The notes beneath the pieces were generated by a model. That model was given only the letters and a program-made list of their open reading frames with translations, searched no databases and was not told the origin of the DNA. Below, piece by piece: positions 6,848 through 13,644 of a stretch of 17,886 nt of DNA (the first letter of the stretch is position 1; each line of letters opens with the position of its first letter). A program made the position numbers and the translations under genes. Source of the stretch: Actinomycetes bacterium (lineage in GTDB: Bacteria > Actinomycetota > Actinomycetes > Actinomycetales > Demequinaceae); the NCBI GenBank assembly GCA_023432235.1, contig JAEYUX010000012.1, forward strand, positions 1 to 17,886. The letters are read 5' to 3'.

Positions 6848-7822
6848 CTACGACGGGATCGTGCCGAGCGGGACCGCTTCACGAGCGAGAGCTGCTGCGC
6901 CCACAATGCCCGCGTCATTACCCATATCAGCTGCAACGATCGGCACCACGGGCCGGTGCCCGCGCGCGGTCAAGTTTTCTACGAAGGCGGCCCGGGCAGG
7001 CTCAAGAATGAGATCGCCCGCCGCGATCACTCCGCCTCCGATGACAAAAATCTCAGGATCGAGCACCGCTGACATCTGCGCGCAACCCTCGCCAATCCAC
7101 CGGCCGAGTTCGGCGAGCAATTCGATCGACAACGGGTCGCCCGACAGCGCCGCCTCGGTCACGTGGGGTCCCGTCACCTCACCGCCATCACGCGCCGCAA
7201 GTTCGATCAGTGCGCCGCCGCGGCTCGGATCCGCGATCACTGCTCGGCGCGCCTCGCGGGTGAGTGCCGAGCCCGATGCGTACTGCTCCCAGCATCCCTG
7301 GAGGCCGCATCCGCACAGCTCACCGCCGGGGACCATGCGAAGGTGCCCCAACTCGGCAGCGAAACCGTAAGCACCCCGCACCAATTCACCGTCAACGACG
7401 ATGGCCGAACCAAGGCCCGTGCCAATCGTCAGCATCACCATCGTGCGGCTACCTTTACCGGCCCCGTATGCATACTCAGCCCAACCGGCAGCGTTCGCGT
7501 CGTTCTCCACCACGACCACCACGTCGCCATGACCCGAGAGCGCTCTCACCTTGTCGCCAAGCGGATACTCCCGCCACGCGATATTCGGGGCAAATGTCAT
7601 GTGGTTACGGTCGGAACTCGCGAAGCCCGCTGCCGCGAGCCCAATCGCGCCGATCTCGTACTCGCCCGCAACCTCGGCAACAGCGTCGGCAATTGCTGCA
7701 TCAATGCTTGCGGGGTCGTCTGGCCGCGTGGGGCGGCGCACCTGGGTGAGAATCCGACCAGACGGGTCGACCACACCGACGGCGATCTTGGTGCCCCCGA
7801 TGTCCACTCCAACGGCGTCCAC
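6848..7822 (-). CDS. glkA: ROK-family glucokinase
   Basis: This 324-residue sugar kinase is probably the cytoplasmic enzyme making glucose 6-phosphate. It has the phosphate loop DIGGTK (7-12), the ENDAN motif with catalytic Asp107, TIGTGLGSA, and the ROK zinc site: ELGH (E156, H159), then CGCGLQGCWE with C169, C171 and C176. The EXGH plus CXCGXXGCXE set is typical of bacterial ROK glucokinases rather than NagC-type repressors, and no N-terminal HTH is present. Whether ATP or polyphosphate is the donor cannot be told. The start is GTG 7822, with AAGGGG 5 nt upstream; the protein begins directly at the phosphate loop. It heads a minus-strand series with plsC, pfp and aroG and is divergent from the acyl-CoA synthetase. 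Confidence 0.9.
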   Translation of the reverse strand: MDAVGVDIGGTKIAVGVVDPSGRILTQVRRPTRPDDPASIDAAIADAVAEVAGEYEIGAIGLAAAGFASSDRNHMTFAPNIAWREYPLGDKVRALSGHGDVVVVVENDANAAGWAEYAYGAGKGSRTMVMLTIGTGLGSAIVVDGELVRGAYGFAAELGHLRMVPGGELCGCGLQGCWEQYASGSALTREARRAVIADPSRGGALIELAARDGGEVTGPHVTEAALSGDPLSIELLAELGRWIGEGCAQMSAVLDPEIFVIGGGVIAAGDLILEPARAAFVENLTARGHRPVVPIVAADMGNDAGIVGAAALAREAVPLGTIPS

Positions 7823-7907
7823 TGCTGCCCCTTACGAAAATTGATGGAAAACGTCTTGGACGAGGGTATCGTGACCTCAACCTCACCCCATGCCAATGGA
7901 GGCAGCC

Positions 7908-9686
7908 GTGACATCGTCCTATGCACGCAACATCATGGAGCTCATCTACGCAAGATGGGCACTCGACCCGAGCAAGGTTGTCGCCCGTTTCACGGATGAG
8001 AATGACAATTGGATTGATGTGACGGCGGCGGAGTTCCAGTCACGCGTAGAGGCCGTCGCGAAGGGCCTCATCGCACGAGGTATCGAGCCGGGCCAAGCCG
8101 TTGGCATCATGTGCCGCACGCGTTTCGAATGGTCGGTGCTCGACCTCGCCATTTGGTCCACTGGTGCGCTTCCGGTGCCCATTTACGACACGTCGTCGGC
8201 TTCTCAGATTGACTGGATCACGTCCGACGCTGACATTCACACGATCTTTGTCGAGACAGAAGCTCACGCAGCTCTCGCTCGGGAGGTCGCATCGGATTCT
8301 GAATCTCCCCTCACAGCAATCGAGGTCATCGATAACGGCGCGCTCGACGTCCTCGTGAGCGACGGCGCCCGCGTGTCGGACGAAACGCTCGCCCAACGTC
8401 GTACAGCGCCAGGTCACGACGACCTCGCGACGATCATCTACACGTCCGGGACAACCGGACGGCCCAAGGGTGTGCGACTCACACAGTTTTCTTACACGCG
8501 CCACGTGAGCGGCATTCAAGACGAGTTGCACGAGATCCTCTTTGAGCCCGGTGCATCGACGGTGTTGTTCCTCACTCTCGCGCACTCGCTCGCGCGGCTC
8601 GTGGAGGTGGCCCTCATCGCGTCCGGCACGATCGTTGGGTTCTGTCCCGACACGACGAAACTCGTTCCCTACCTCGGCACCTTCAAGCCGACCTTGGTGC
8701 TTGCGGTGCCGCGCGTGTTTGAGAAGGTCTACAACTCCGCAGAACAGAAGGCTGCTGCTGCGGGCAAGGTGAAGATCTTCCGCTGGGCTGCGAAGCAGGC
8801 AATTGACTACTCGAAGGCTCTTGACGAGAAAGGACACGTGTCGCCGCTGCTCGCGATGCGGTACCGCGTTGCACGTGCGCTCGTTCTCAAGAAGATTTCC
8901 GCGGTGCTCGGCGGGCGTGCTCGGTGGGCAATCTCGGGCTCCGCGCCTCTCGGCGAGCGTCTCGGTCACTTCTATCGCGGACTTGGCCTCACGGTGCTCG
9001 AAGGCTATGGGCTGACCGAGAACAACGCCGCGTGCACGGTGAATCGCCCCGCCCTGTCGAAGATCGGCACGGTTGGCACGCCCTTGCCTGGCCTTGAGGT
9101 GAAGATCGCTGATGACGGCGAGATTCTCATGCGCGGCGATCAGTTGTTCTCGGGCTACCACCACAACCCCGACGCGACAGCAGAGGCGTTCAACGACGGC
9201 TGGTTCTCCACGGGCGACATTGGCACGGTTGACGAGGACGGGTACCTGACGATCACGGGTCGCAAGAAGGAGATCATCGTGACAGCGGGCGGCAAGAACG
9301 TCGCCCCAGCCGTGCTCGAGGATCGCCTGCGTGCCTATCCCCTCATTTCCCAATGCGTTGTTGTTGGCGACGGCAAGCCCTACATCGCGGCGCTCATCAC
9401 GCTCGATGCAGAAGCGCTCCCCGGCTGGCTTCATGGCAAAGGCAAGCCTGAGATGACAGTCGCCGAAGCCGCTCAGGACCCAATGGTGCGCGAACACCTT
9501 GACCGGGCGGTCGAGCGCGCGAATAGTGCCGTTTCACGGGCCGAGTCGATCCGCAAGTACTCGATCGTTCCCGAGGACTTCACGGTTGCCAATGGCTTCC
9601 TTACCCCGTCGCTCAAGGTCAAGCGCGATCGTGTGATGGCGAGCTACGGGGATCACATTGAAAGCCTGTACAACGGCGACGCCTAA
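7908..9686 (+). CDS. fadD: Long-chain fatty acyl-CoA synthetase (AMP-forming)
   Basis: This 592-residue ANL-superfamily enzyme activates fatty acids to acyl-CoA through an acyl-adenylate. Motifs in order are the P-loop YTSGTTGRPKG (178-188), the bacterial FACS segment around FLTLAHSLAR, GYGLTE (366-371), the STGD motif (434-437), the hinge GRKKEIIVTAGGKN (451-464), and near the C-terminus FLTPSLKVKR with the likely catalytic lysine. It lies at the position of M. tuberculosis fadD15 (Rv2187). The start chosen is GTG 7908, because GGAGG (7898-7902) sits 5 nt upstream; ATG 7890 and 7896 lie before or within that ribosome site and are less likely. No signal or membrane segment is seen. A strong hairpin follows the stop. 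Confidence 0.9.
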   Translation: MTSSYARNIMELIYARWALDPSKVVARFTDENDNWIDVTAAEFQSRVEAVAKGLIARGIEPGQAVGIMCRTRFEWSVLDLAIWSTGALPVPIYDTSSASQIDWITSDADIHTIFVETEAHAALAREVASDSESPLTAIEVIDNGALDVLVSDGARVSDETLAQRRTAPGHDDLATIIYTSGTTGRPKGVRLTQFSYTRHVSGIQDELHEILFEPGASTVLFLTLAHSLARLVEVALIASGTIVGFCPDTTKLVPYLGTFKPTLVLAVPRVFEKVYNSAEQKAAAAGKVKIFRWAAKQAIDYSKALDEKGHVSPLLAMRYRVARALVLKKISAVLGGRARWAISGSAPLGERLGHFYRGLGLTVLEGYGLTENNAACTVNRPALSKIGTVGTPLPGLEVKIADDGEILMRGDQLFSGYHHNPDATAEAFNDGWFSTGDIGTVDEDGYLTITGRKKEIIVTAGGKNVAPAVLEDRLRAYPLISQCVVVGDGKPYIAALITLDAEALPGWLHGKGKPEMTVAEAAQDPMVREHLDRAVERANSAVSRAESIRKYSIVPEDFTVANGFLTPSLKVKRDRVMASYGDHIESLYNGDA

Positions 9687-9698
9687 GGCATTGAGCAC

Positions 9699-9728
9699 GT
9701 CAGCCACCGCAGATGTGCGGTGGCTGAC
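9699..9728. terminator. Perfect 13-bp hairpin between convergent genes
   Basis: GTCAGCCACCGCA (9699-9711) pairs exactly with 9716-9728 around a GATG loop. It begins 12 nt after the acyl-CoA synthetase stop and ends 1 nt before the stop of the convergent CxxC protein gene. No U-tract follows on either strand, as is common for actinobacterial terminators, so it may act in both directions or as an mRNA 3' end stabiliser. Confidence 0.75.
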
Positions 9729-9729
9729 C

Positions 9730-9924
9730 CTAGGACGCCCGTTCTTCAGGCGCGACGAGGCGTAGTGGGGGGACGAGACCACCGTCCACCATTGCCGAAA
9801 TCGCTAAGGCTTGCTCGTCGGATACTTCCACGAGGCCGGCACGTACCGGGATCGTCAAGAAGCTCACGACGCAGTCGCCGCACGCAGGGCCGCGTACTGT
9901 GCATGTTGCGCAATCGATCTTCAT
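9730..9924 (-). CDS. Small conserved CxxC-x6-CxxC protein, function unknown
   Basis: This 64-residue protein has four cysteines near the start (C5, C8, C15, C18 in MKIDCATC, then ACGDC), suggesting a bound zinc or other metal, followed by a short helical stretch and the ending GLVPPLRLV. It resembles, from memory, a small hypothetical protein common in Actinobacteria at this location; I know no assigned role. The start is taken as ATG 9924, since the CxxC motif then begins at residue 5 and a TAGCGT -10-like hexamer lies 7 nt upstream. An upstream GTG at 9954 would add 10 residues. It is divergent from the fusion nuclease with 76 nt between starts and converges on the acyl-CoA synthetase. No signal peptide is seen. 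Confidence 0.72.
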   Translation of the reverse strand: MKIDCATCTVRGPACGDCVVSFLTIPVRAGLVEVSDEQALAISAMVDGGLVPPLRLVAPEERAS

Positions 9925-9931
9925 ACCGATG

Positions 9932-9937
9932 ACGCTA
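9932..9937 (-). promoter_or_regulatory. Candidate -10 element for the small CxxC protein
   Basis: The minus strand reads TAGCGT, then 7 nt, then ATG 9924, with no Shine-Dalgarno in between. The spacing fits leaderless transcription; no -35 is evident. Confidence 0.3.
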
Positions 9938-9987
9938 ACGAGAGGCACTGACACGGCGCCCAGAACCCCCGTGTCGGACGCCTCACG

Positions 9988-9993
9988 TAACGT
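9988..9993 (+). promoter_or_regulatory. Candidate -10 element for the fusion nuclease gene
   Basis: TAACGT is followed by 7 nt and then ATG 10001. There is no ribosome-binding sequence in the gap, which fits a leaderless transcript starting at the A of the start codon. The -35 region is not recognisable. Confidence 0.38.
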
Positions 9994-10000
9994 TCACAAC

Positions 10001-11722
10001 ATGGTCCACTCCTCCCCCGATATCTCCCCCGGGCTCACCGGGGTTCAACTGGGTTTGGACGACATCGGGGAACCTCTCCATGAGACGACATTCGTCATCG
10101 TCGACCTCGAGACCACGGGGGCCTCCGCCGCTACGTGTCACATCACCGAGATTGGTGCGGTGAAGACTTGCGGCGGTGAGGTGATCGGTGAGTTCCACAC
10201 GCTTGTCGACCCGGGTGGCCCGATCCCGCCGATGATCGTCGCCCTCACCGGCATCACAGATGCGATGGTGGTTGCAGCTCCGCGTATTGAAGCCGTGCTG
10301 CCGAGCTTCCTCGAATTCCTTGGTGACGCTGTACTGGTGGCGCACAACGCGCGCTTCGATGTGGGCTTTCTCAAAGCCGCATGCCGCGCTCATGGATATC
10401 GCTGGCCGGGCAACGAGGTGGTGGACACCGTGACGCTTGCACGGCGGGCTACCACTAAGGAAGAGGCTCCGAACAAGAAGCTCTCGACACTTGCACGAGT
10501 CTTTGCAAGTCCCACGACACCGAATCACCGCGCGTTGGACGATGCGCGTGCCACCGCGCACATTCTTCACGGGATGCTCGAACGTCTTGCGCGCTTTGGA
10601 ATTACTCATCGTGAAGATCTAGACGCGTTACGCAATCCGGTACCTGACAAGTTGCGCATGAAGGCCCAAATGGCGGATCGCTTGCCGTCGACCCCTGGTG
10701 TGTACGTGTTCCGGGGCCCACGCGGTGAGCATCTCTATGTCGGCACATCGAAGAATCTCCGGTCTCGCGTCAAGTCGTACTTCACACGCGGAGAACAGCG
10801 CCGGTCGATGCGAGAAATGCTTGAGCTTGCAGTCGAGGTCGACGCCCATACGTGCGCGACCGAACTCGAGGCACGGGTTCTTGAGGTGCGCATGATCGAC
10901 CGGTATCGACCGCGCTATAACCGCAGATCCGCTCGGCCAGAACGCACCGTATGGCTTGCACTGAGCACAGAACGCTACCCGCGGCTTCAGATACGGCGAA
11001 GCAGCGATGGACGCGGAGCGCTCATCGGCCCGATGCCAGGTGCGAGCGGAGCACACGATGCAATCGAGGTACTGCAAACCGCACTTGGCCTACGCACCTG
11101 CACCACGCGTTTGCCCATCAAGCCACGTCCAGGTGCCCGCGCATGCCTCCTTAAGGATCTTGATCAATGCGCGGCCCCGTGCGTCGATGGGCCATCAGCT
11201 CGCTATGACGAAACGGTTGAACGAGCAAGGGACGCATTGACTCGTGACGCATCACCCGTCATCAGCGTGATCCGCGATGCAATCGAGGTATACGCAGAGA
11301 AACTTGAGTACGAACGTGCCGCTCGCATGCGCGATGGCGTTGCTGCTCTCCTTCACGGTGCGATGCGTTCTCAACGCATTCACGCCTTGTCTGGCGTCCG
11401 TTTAGTTGCCGCACGTCGCAATGGTTATGCCTTCGACGTGGTGTCTGTGGTCGACGGAGTGCTGATGGGAAGCGCGCGCGTGAGCGAAGGCGTGTGGAGT
11501 GCGGCCTCCCGTCTACGGAGCGAATGGAACGAGGAGATGCCCCAGGCGACCGTGGAGGAACGGGAGATGATCGCGACCTGGCTCGAAACGCCCGGTACTC
11601 GAATCGTCATGATTGACGGTGAATGGTCGAGTCCTGTCACCGGCGCGGCACGTTTTGGCGAATGGATCGACGCGAGACGAGCGGATCAAGAGTTGCGCGG
11701 CCACTTCGGCCACCGCGGGTAA
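10001..11722 (+). CDS. DEDDh exonuclease fused to UvrC/Cho-like GIY-YIG nuclease
   Basis: This 573-residue protein matches the layout of M. tuberculosis Rv2191. Residues 29-200 form a DnaQ-type 3'-5' exonuclease: VDLETTG (D35, E37), HNARFD (D120) and NHRALDDAR (H176, D181). Residues about 225-310 form a GIY-YIG endonuclease like UvrC: TPGVYVF, YVGTSKNLRSRV, TELEARVLE with the probable catalytic Glu (E290), and RPRYN. Then come four cysteines spaced C-x14-C-x7-C-x3-C (C367, C382, C390, C394), close to the UvrC iron-sulfur pattern, and a UVR-like helix pair EKLEYERAARMRDG (about 433-446). The last 120 residues match nothing I recognise; no HhH or RNase H nuclease half of UvrC is present. The likely role is DNA repair or damage processing. 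The start ATG 10001 is chosen for the -10-like element; ATG 9929 is an alternative. Confidence 0.85.
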   Translation: MVHSSPDISPGLTGVQLGLDDIGEPLHETTFVIVDLETTGASAATCHITEIGAVKTCGGEVIGEFHTLVDPGGPIPPMIVALTGITDAMVVAAPRIEAVLPSFLEFLGDAVLVAHNARFDVGFLKAACRAHGYRWPGNEVVDTVTLARRATTKEEAPNKKLSTLARVFASPTTPNHRALDDARATAHILHGMLERLARFGITHREDLDALRNPVPDKLRMKAQMADRLPSTPGVYVFRGPRGEHLYVGTSKNLRSRVKSYFTRGEQRRSMREMLELAVEVDAHTCATELEARVLEVRMIDRYRPRYNRRSARPERTVWLALSTERYPRLQIRRSSDGRGALIGPMPGASGAHDAIEVLQTALGLRTCTTRLPIKPRPGARACLLKDLDQCAAPCVDGPSARYDETVERARDALTRDASPVISVIRDAIEVYAEKLEYERAARMRDGVAALLHGAMRSQRIHALSGVRLVAARRNGYAFDVVSVVDGVLMGSARVSEGVWSAASRLRSEWNEEMPQATVEEREMIATWLETPGTRIVMIDGEWSSPVTGAARFGEWIDARRADQELRGHFGHRG

Positions 11723-11907
11723 AGCTCAACGCCATCCCCCACCCCGGTGCGCGGGACCTACTGGACGCAGGCCCCGCGTCACCGGTCGCGCCTGCCGGCT
11801 CCGCAGCGGCGGCGCGAGCACCAACGCACATCTCCGCGTCGGCGCGGCACATCGTGGCAACCGAAAGCGTGGTTGCGGTGAGCAGGAAGGGAAGCCCATT
11901 GTGCAAC

Positions 11908-11921
11908 CGATAACGTTTTCG
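11908..11921. promoter_or_regulatory. Palindrome centred on AACGTT, LacI-type operator candidate
   Basis: CGATAACGTTTTCG is symmetrical except for one base pair on each side of the AACGTT core. AACGTT-centred palindromes are common operators of LacI-family repressors. It lies just downstream of the inferred start (about 11923) of the minus-strand promoter candidate, a position suited to repression. Confidence 0.3.
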
Positions 11922-11979
11922 ATGCGGCGACGCTACCGAGCGGCTACGACAAGCGTCAAGGCTTTTCGTTGTCGAAAAC
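11915..11979. repeat. Nested inverted repeats
   Basis: The outer arms GTTTTCGA (11915-11922) and TCGAAAAC (11972-11979) are perfect 8-bp complements. Inside them GACGCT (11929-11934) pairs with AGCGTC (11952-11957). The internal loops are asymmetric (6 and 14 nt), so an RNA structure is possible but not compelling. Confidence 0.4.
11930..11959 (-). promoter_or_regulatory. Candidate minus-strand promoter in the convergent gap
   Basis: The minus strand reads TTGACG (11959-11954), 18 nt, TAGCGT (11935-11930). The -35 matches 5 of 6 of TTGACA and the -10 fits TANNNT. Transcription would start near 11923 and run toward the nuclease 3' end, away from any annotated start. Confidence 0.35.
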
Positions 11980-12024
11980 TCTGTGAACCGTCAAGGACGC
12001 ATGAGCCACGCGGCCCGCGTCAGG

Positions 12025-13071
12025 TCACAGCGCAGCGCGCGTCGCAGCCGCCCAACGTTGCAGCGTCGCCTCAGCCGCTCCGCTGTCGATGGCCTGAGCT
12101 GCCGCGACCATTCCGGCCCGGATGCGTTCGACGAGAGTGCCCTCGGCGGTGCCGGGCAGGCTCCCTTCGGCCGCAAGCGCCAATGCGGCATTCGCAATGA
12201 CGGTCTCTCTTACGGGCCCACTCTCGCCCGCGAGAACCGAGCGCACGACAGCCGCGTTCTCATTTGACTCTCCGCCGCGCAAAGCGTCGAGCGTGATGTG
12301 GTGAAGACCGAGGTCCTCGACCGCGTCGATACGAATGCGGTCAACTTCGCCGTCGCGGATCTCCCACACGGTCGTCGTGTCCGTCGCGGCAAACTCGTCC
12401 AAGCCGTCGTCGTTTCGAAAAACGATGCCGTTGCGGCCGCGCAACGCCAAGACCTCTGCGATCACCGAGGCAAGTGGCAGAGGCGCACACCCAATGACAC
12501 TGACATCGGGCTGGGCGGGGTTTGTGAGAGGTCCTAAGACGTTGAAGACCGTGGGAATGCCAATTTCCTTCCGGACACCGGCGGCGAAACGCATGGCTGG
12601 GTGGAACGCCGGGGCAAAACAGAAGGTGATACCGACCTCGTCCAAGATGAGCGGCACCTTGTCGACTGGCACCTCGAGGCTCACACCTAACGCCGCAAGC
12701 ACATCCGATGATCCGGTGGTGGATGATGCCGCCCGCGACCCATGCTTCACCACGCCAACGCCCGTACCGGCGATCACAATCGCCGCCATCGTGGAGATGT
12801 TCACCGTGTTTGCACGATCGCCGCCAGTGCCAACGATGTCGACATTGCGACCTTTGACCTCGATACGTTGCGCGTGGGAGAGCATCGTGTCGACCATGCC
12901 TTTGACCTCGAGAGCCGTGGCTCCCTTCGTCTGCATCCCCATCAAGAAAGCACCGAGCTGTGCGTCTGTGGCTCGTCCTTCGAAAACCTCTCCAAGCATC
13001 CACGCGGTGTCTGCCGAGTCAAGGTCCTCATCAAGCGAGAGGCGAGTGAGGATGTCGGGCCACGTTGCCAT
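12025..13071 (-). CDS. trpD: Anthranilate phosphoribosyltransferase
   Basis: TrpD joins anthranilate to phosphoribosyl pyrophosphate, the second committed step of tryptophan synthesis, in the cytoplasm. The 348-residue protein is the usual length. Motifs include GTGGD (81-85) binding PRPP, NIST (91-94), KHGSRAASSTTGSSD (109-123), FNVLGPLTNP and DGLDE for metal binding. The start is ATG 13071, with AGGA about 7 nt upstream. The receiver-like gene ends 40 nt upstream on the same strand, so the two may share a transcript. No other trp gene is present here, and trpD adjoining ctaE is the arrangement seen in M. tuberculosis (Rv2192c-Rv2193). Confidence 0.94.
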   Translation of the reverse strand: MATWPDILTRLSLDEDLDSADTAWMLGEVFEGRATDAQLGAFLMGMQTKGATALEVKGMVDTMLSHAQRIEVKGRNVDIVGTGGDRANTVNISTMAAIVIAGTGVGVVKHGSRAASSTTGSSDVLAALGVSLEVPVDKVPLILDEVGITFCFAPAFHPAMRFAAGVRKEIGIPTVFNVLGPLTNPAQPDVSVIGCAPLPLASVIAEVLALRGRNGIVFRNDDGLDEFAATDTTTVWEIRDGEVDRIRIDAVEDLGLHHITLDALRGGESNENAAVVRSVLAGESGPVRETVIANAALALAAEGSLPGTAEGTLVERIRAGMVAAAQAIDSGAAEATLQRWAAATRAAL

Positions 13072-13111
13072 AAGGAGTTCCTAGCGTGAGAGCGTGATGC
13101 GGGAAACGGGA

Positions 13112-13531
13112 CTATGCCGAGGCAGGCGTGTCAACAAAGAAGGCGTCCACTGCTGCTTTCACCTCGAACGGGTCAAGCGGATGCGCGACCGCGGCTTCCG
13201 CTTCCGACCAGGTGGCAAGCCAAGCGTCACCCACGCGGCCAACGAGCAGCAGAACCGGAGGGCACTCGTAGAGCTCGTGCTTCAGCTGCCGCGCAATCCC
13301 CATGCCGCCTGACTTCGCGGCCTCACCATCGAGAATGAGCAGATCAAAGCGATCGGCATCAGCGTGCATGATCGTCGCCTCGTGGGTGGCGGTCTCGGTC
13401 CACACGACGTCGCGATTGCCGATGCGAGGTCCCACGGCCATCCGCACCTTGTCACGCGTGTTCGCGTCATCGCTGTAGACAAGAATCGAGATGGCTGCCG
13501 ACGATTCAGTGCGGCCTTGGATGTCGCTCAT
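13112..13531 (-). CDS. Stand-alone receiver-domain protein, degenerate
   Basis: This 139-residue protein consists of a CheY-like fold only: strand ISILVYSDD with the acidic pair (D21, D22), FDLLILDGE with the phospho-acceptor position (D68), PPVLLLVGR, and HPLDPFEV before the last helix. The conserved Thr/Ser after the fourth strand is Val (V97) and the conserved Lys before Pro is His (H117), so normal phosphorylation switching is doubtful. There is no DNA-binding output domain. The start is ATG 13531; another in-frame ATG at 13540 lies inside the -10-like sequence. It precedes trpD by 40 nt and is divergent from ctaE. A signalling adaptor or phosphorylation-independent receiver is the best guess. 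Confidence 0.75.
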   Translation of the reverse strand: MSDIQGRTESSAAISILVYSDDANTRDKVRMAVGPRIGNRDVVWTETATHEATIMHADADRFDLLILDGEAAKSGGMGIARQLKHELYECPPVLLLVGRVGDAWLATWSEAEAAVAHPLDPFEVKAAVDAFFVDTPASA

Positions 13532-13538
13532 GGGTCCC

Positions 13539-13544
13539 ATTCTG
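13539..13544 (-). promoter_or_regulatory. Candidate extended -10 element for the receiver gene
   Basis: The minus strand reads TGC followed by CAGAAT, then 7 nt, then ATG 13531. The TGN extension and spacing suit a leaderless start; the first base of the hexamer is C rather than T. Confidence 0.3.
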
Positions 13545-13631
13545 GCACGTCATCCCTGCGACCTAGCGGCCAAGTCCGAGTGCGCCGCGCCGATCGTCTA
13601 GGACCTGGCAGACGCGCGCGTGAAAGACAGG

Positions 13632-13637
13632 CATAAT
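13632..13637 (+). promoter_or_regulatory. -10 element CATAAT upstream of ctaE
   Basis: CATAAT (5 of 6 to TATAAT) is followed by 7 nt and ATG 13645. It probably drives ctaE and the qcr genes as one transcript with little or no leader. No clear -35 is present. Confidence 0.45.
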
Positions 13638-13644
13638 GTGGAGC

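Larger units (their letters stand above)
11723..12024. other. 302-nt convergent gap without a convincing gene
   Basis: The gap lies between the nuclease stop and the trpD stop, both pointing inward. No frame shows a good start, ribosome site and recognisable product. A minus-strand frame beginning at TTG 11906 encodes a signal-peptide-like stretch (LPFLLTATTLSVAT) but has no ribosome site and then becomes Ala/Arg-rich and runs antisense into the nuclease gene. The right half (11908-11979) holds nested inverted repeats and a minus-strand promoter-like pair. The left half shows only a short GACGC/GCGTC stem (about 11764-11780). Confidence 0.5.

Noticed and set aside
7867..7872. TATCGT as a -10 element for the acyl-CoA synthetase gene
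   Set aside because: It fits TANNNT, but the nearest TTG-type -35 (7841) leaves a 20-nt spacer and there is no other support.
7871..7886. GTGA-N8-TCAC dyad between the glucokinase and acyl-CoA synthetase genes, as a Crp-type site
   Set aside because: Crp/GlxR sites need a 6-nt spacer, and the sequence reads equally well as a tandem ACCTCA repeat; too weak to call.
8040..9497. Minus-strand open frame of 485 codons within the acyl-CoA synthetase gene
   Set aside because: It has no family motifs, and the opposite strand carries all ANL motifs in frame; a GC-driven shadow frame.
11723..11780. 6C RNA or ydaO riboswitch in the convergent gap
   Set aside because: One short C-run and a 5-bp stem do not make the two C-rich loops of 6C RNA, and there is no downstream wall-hydrolase gene for a ydaO element.
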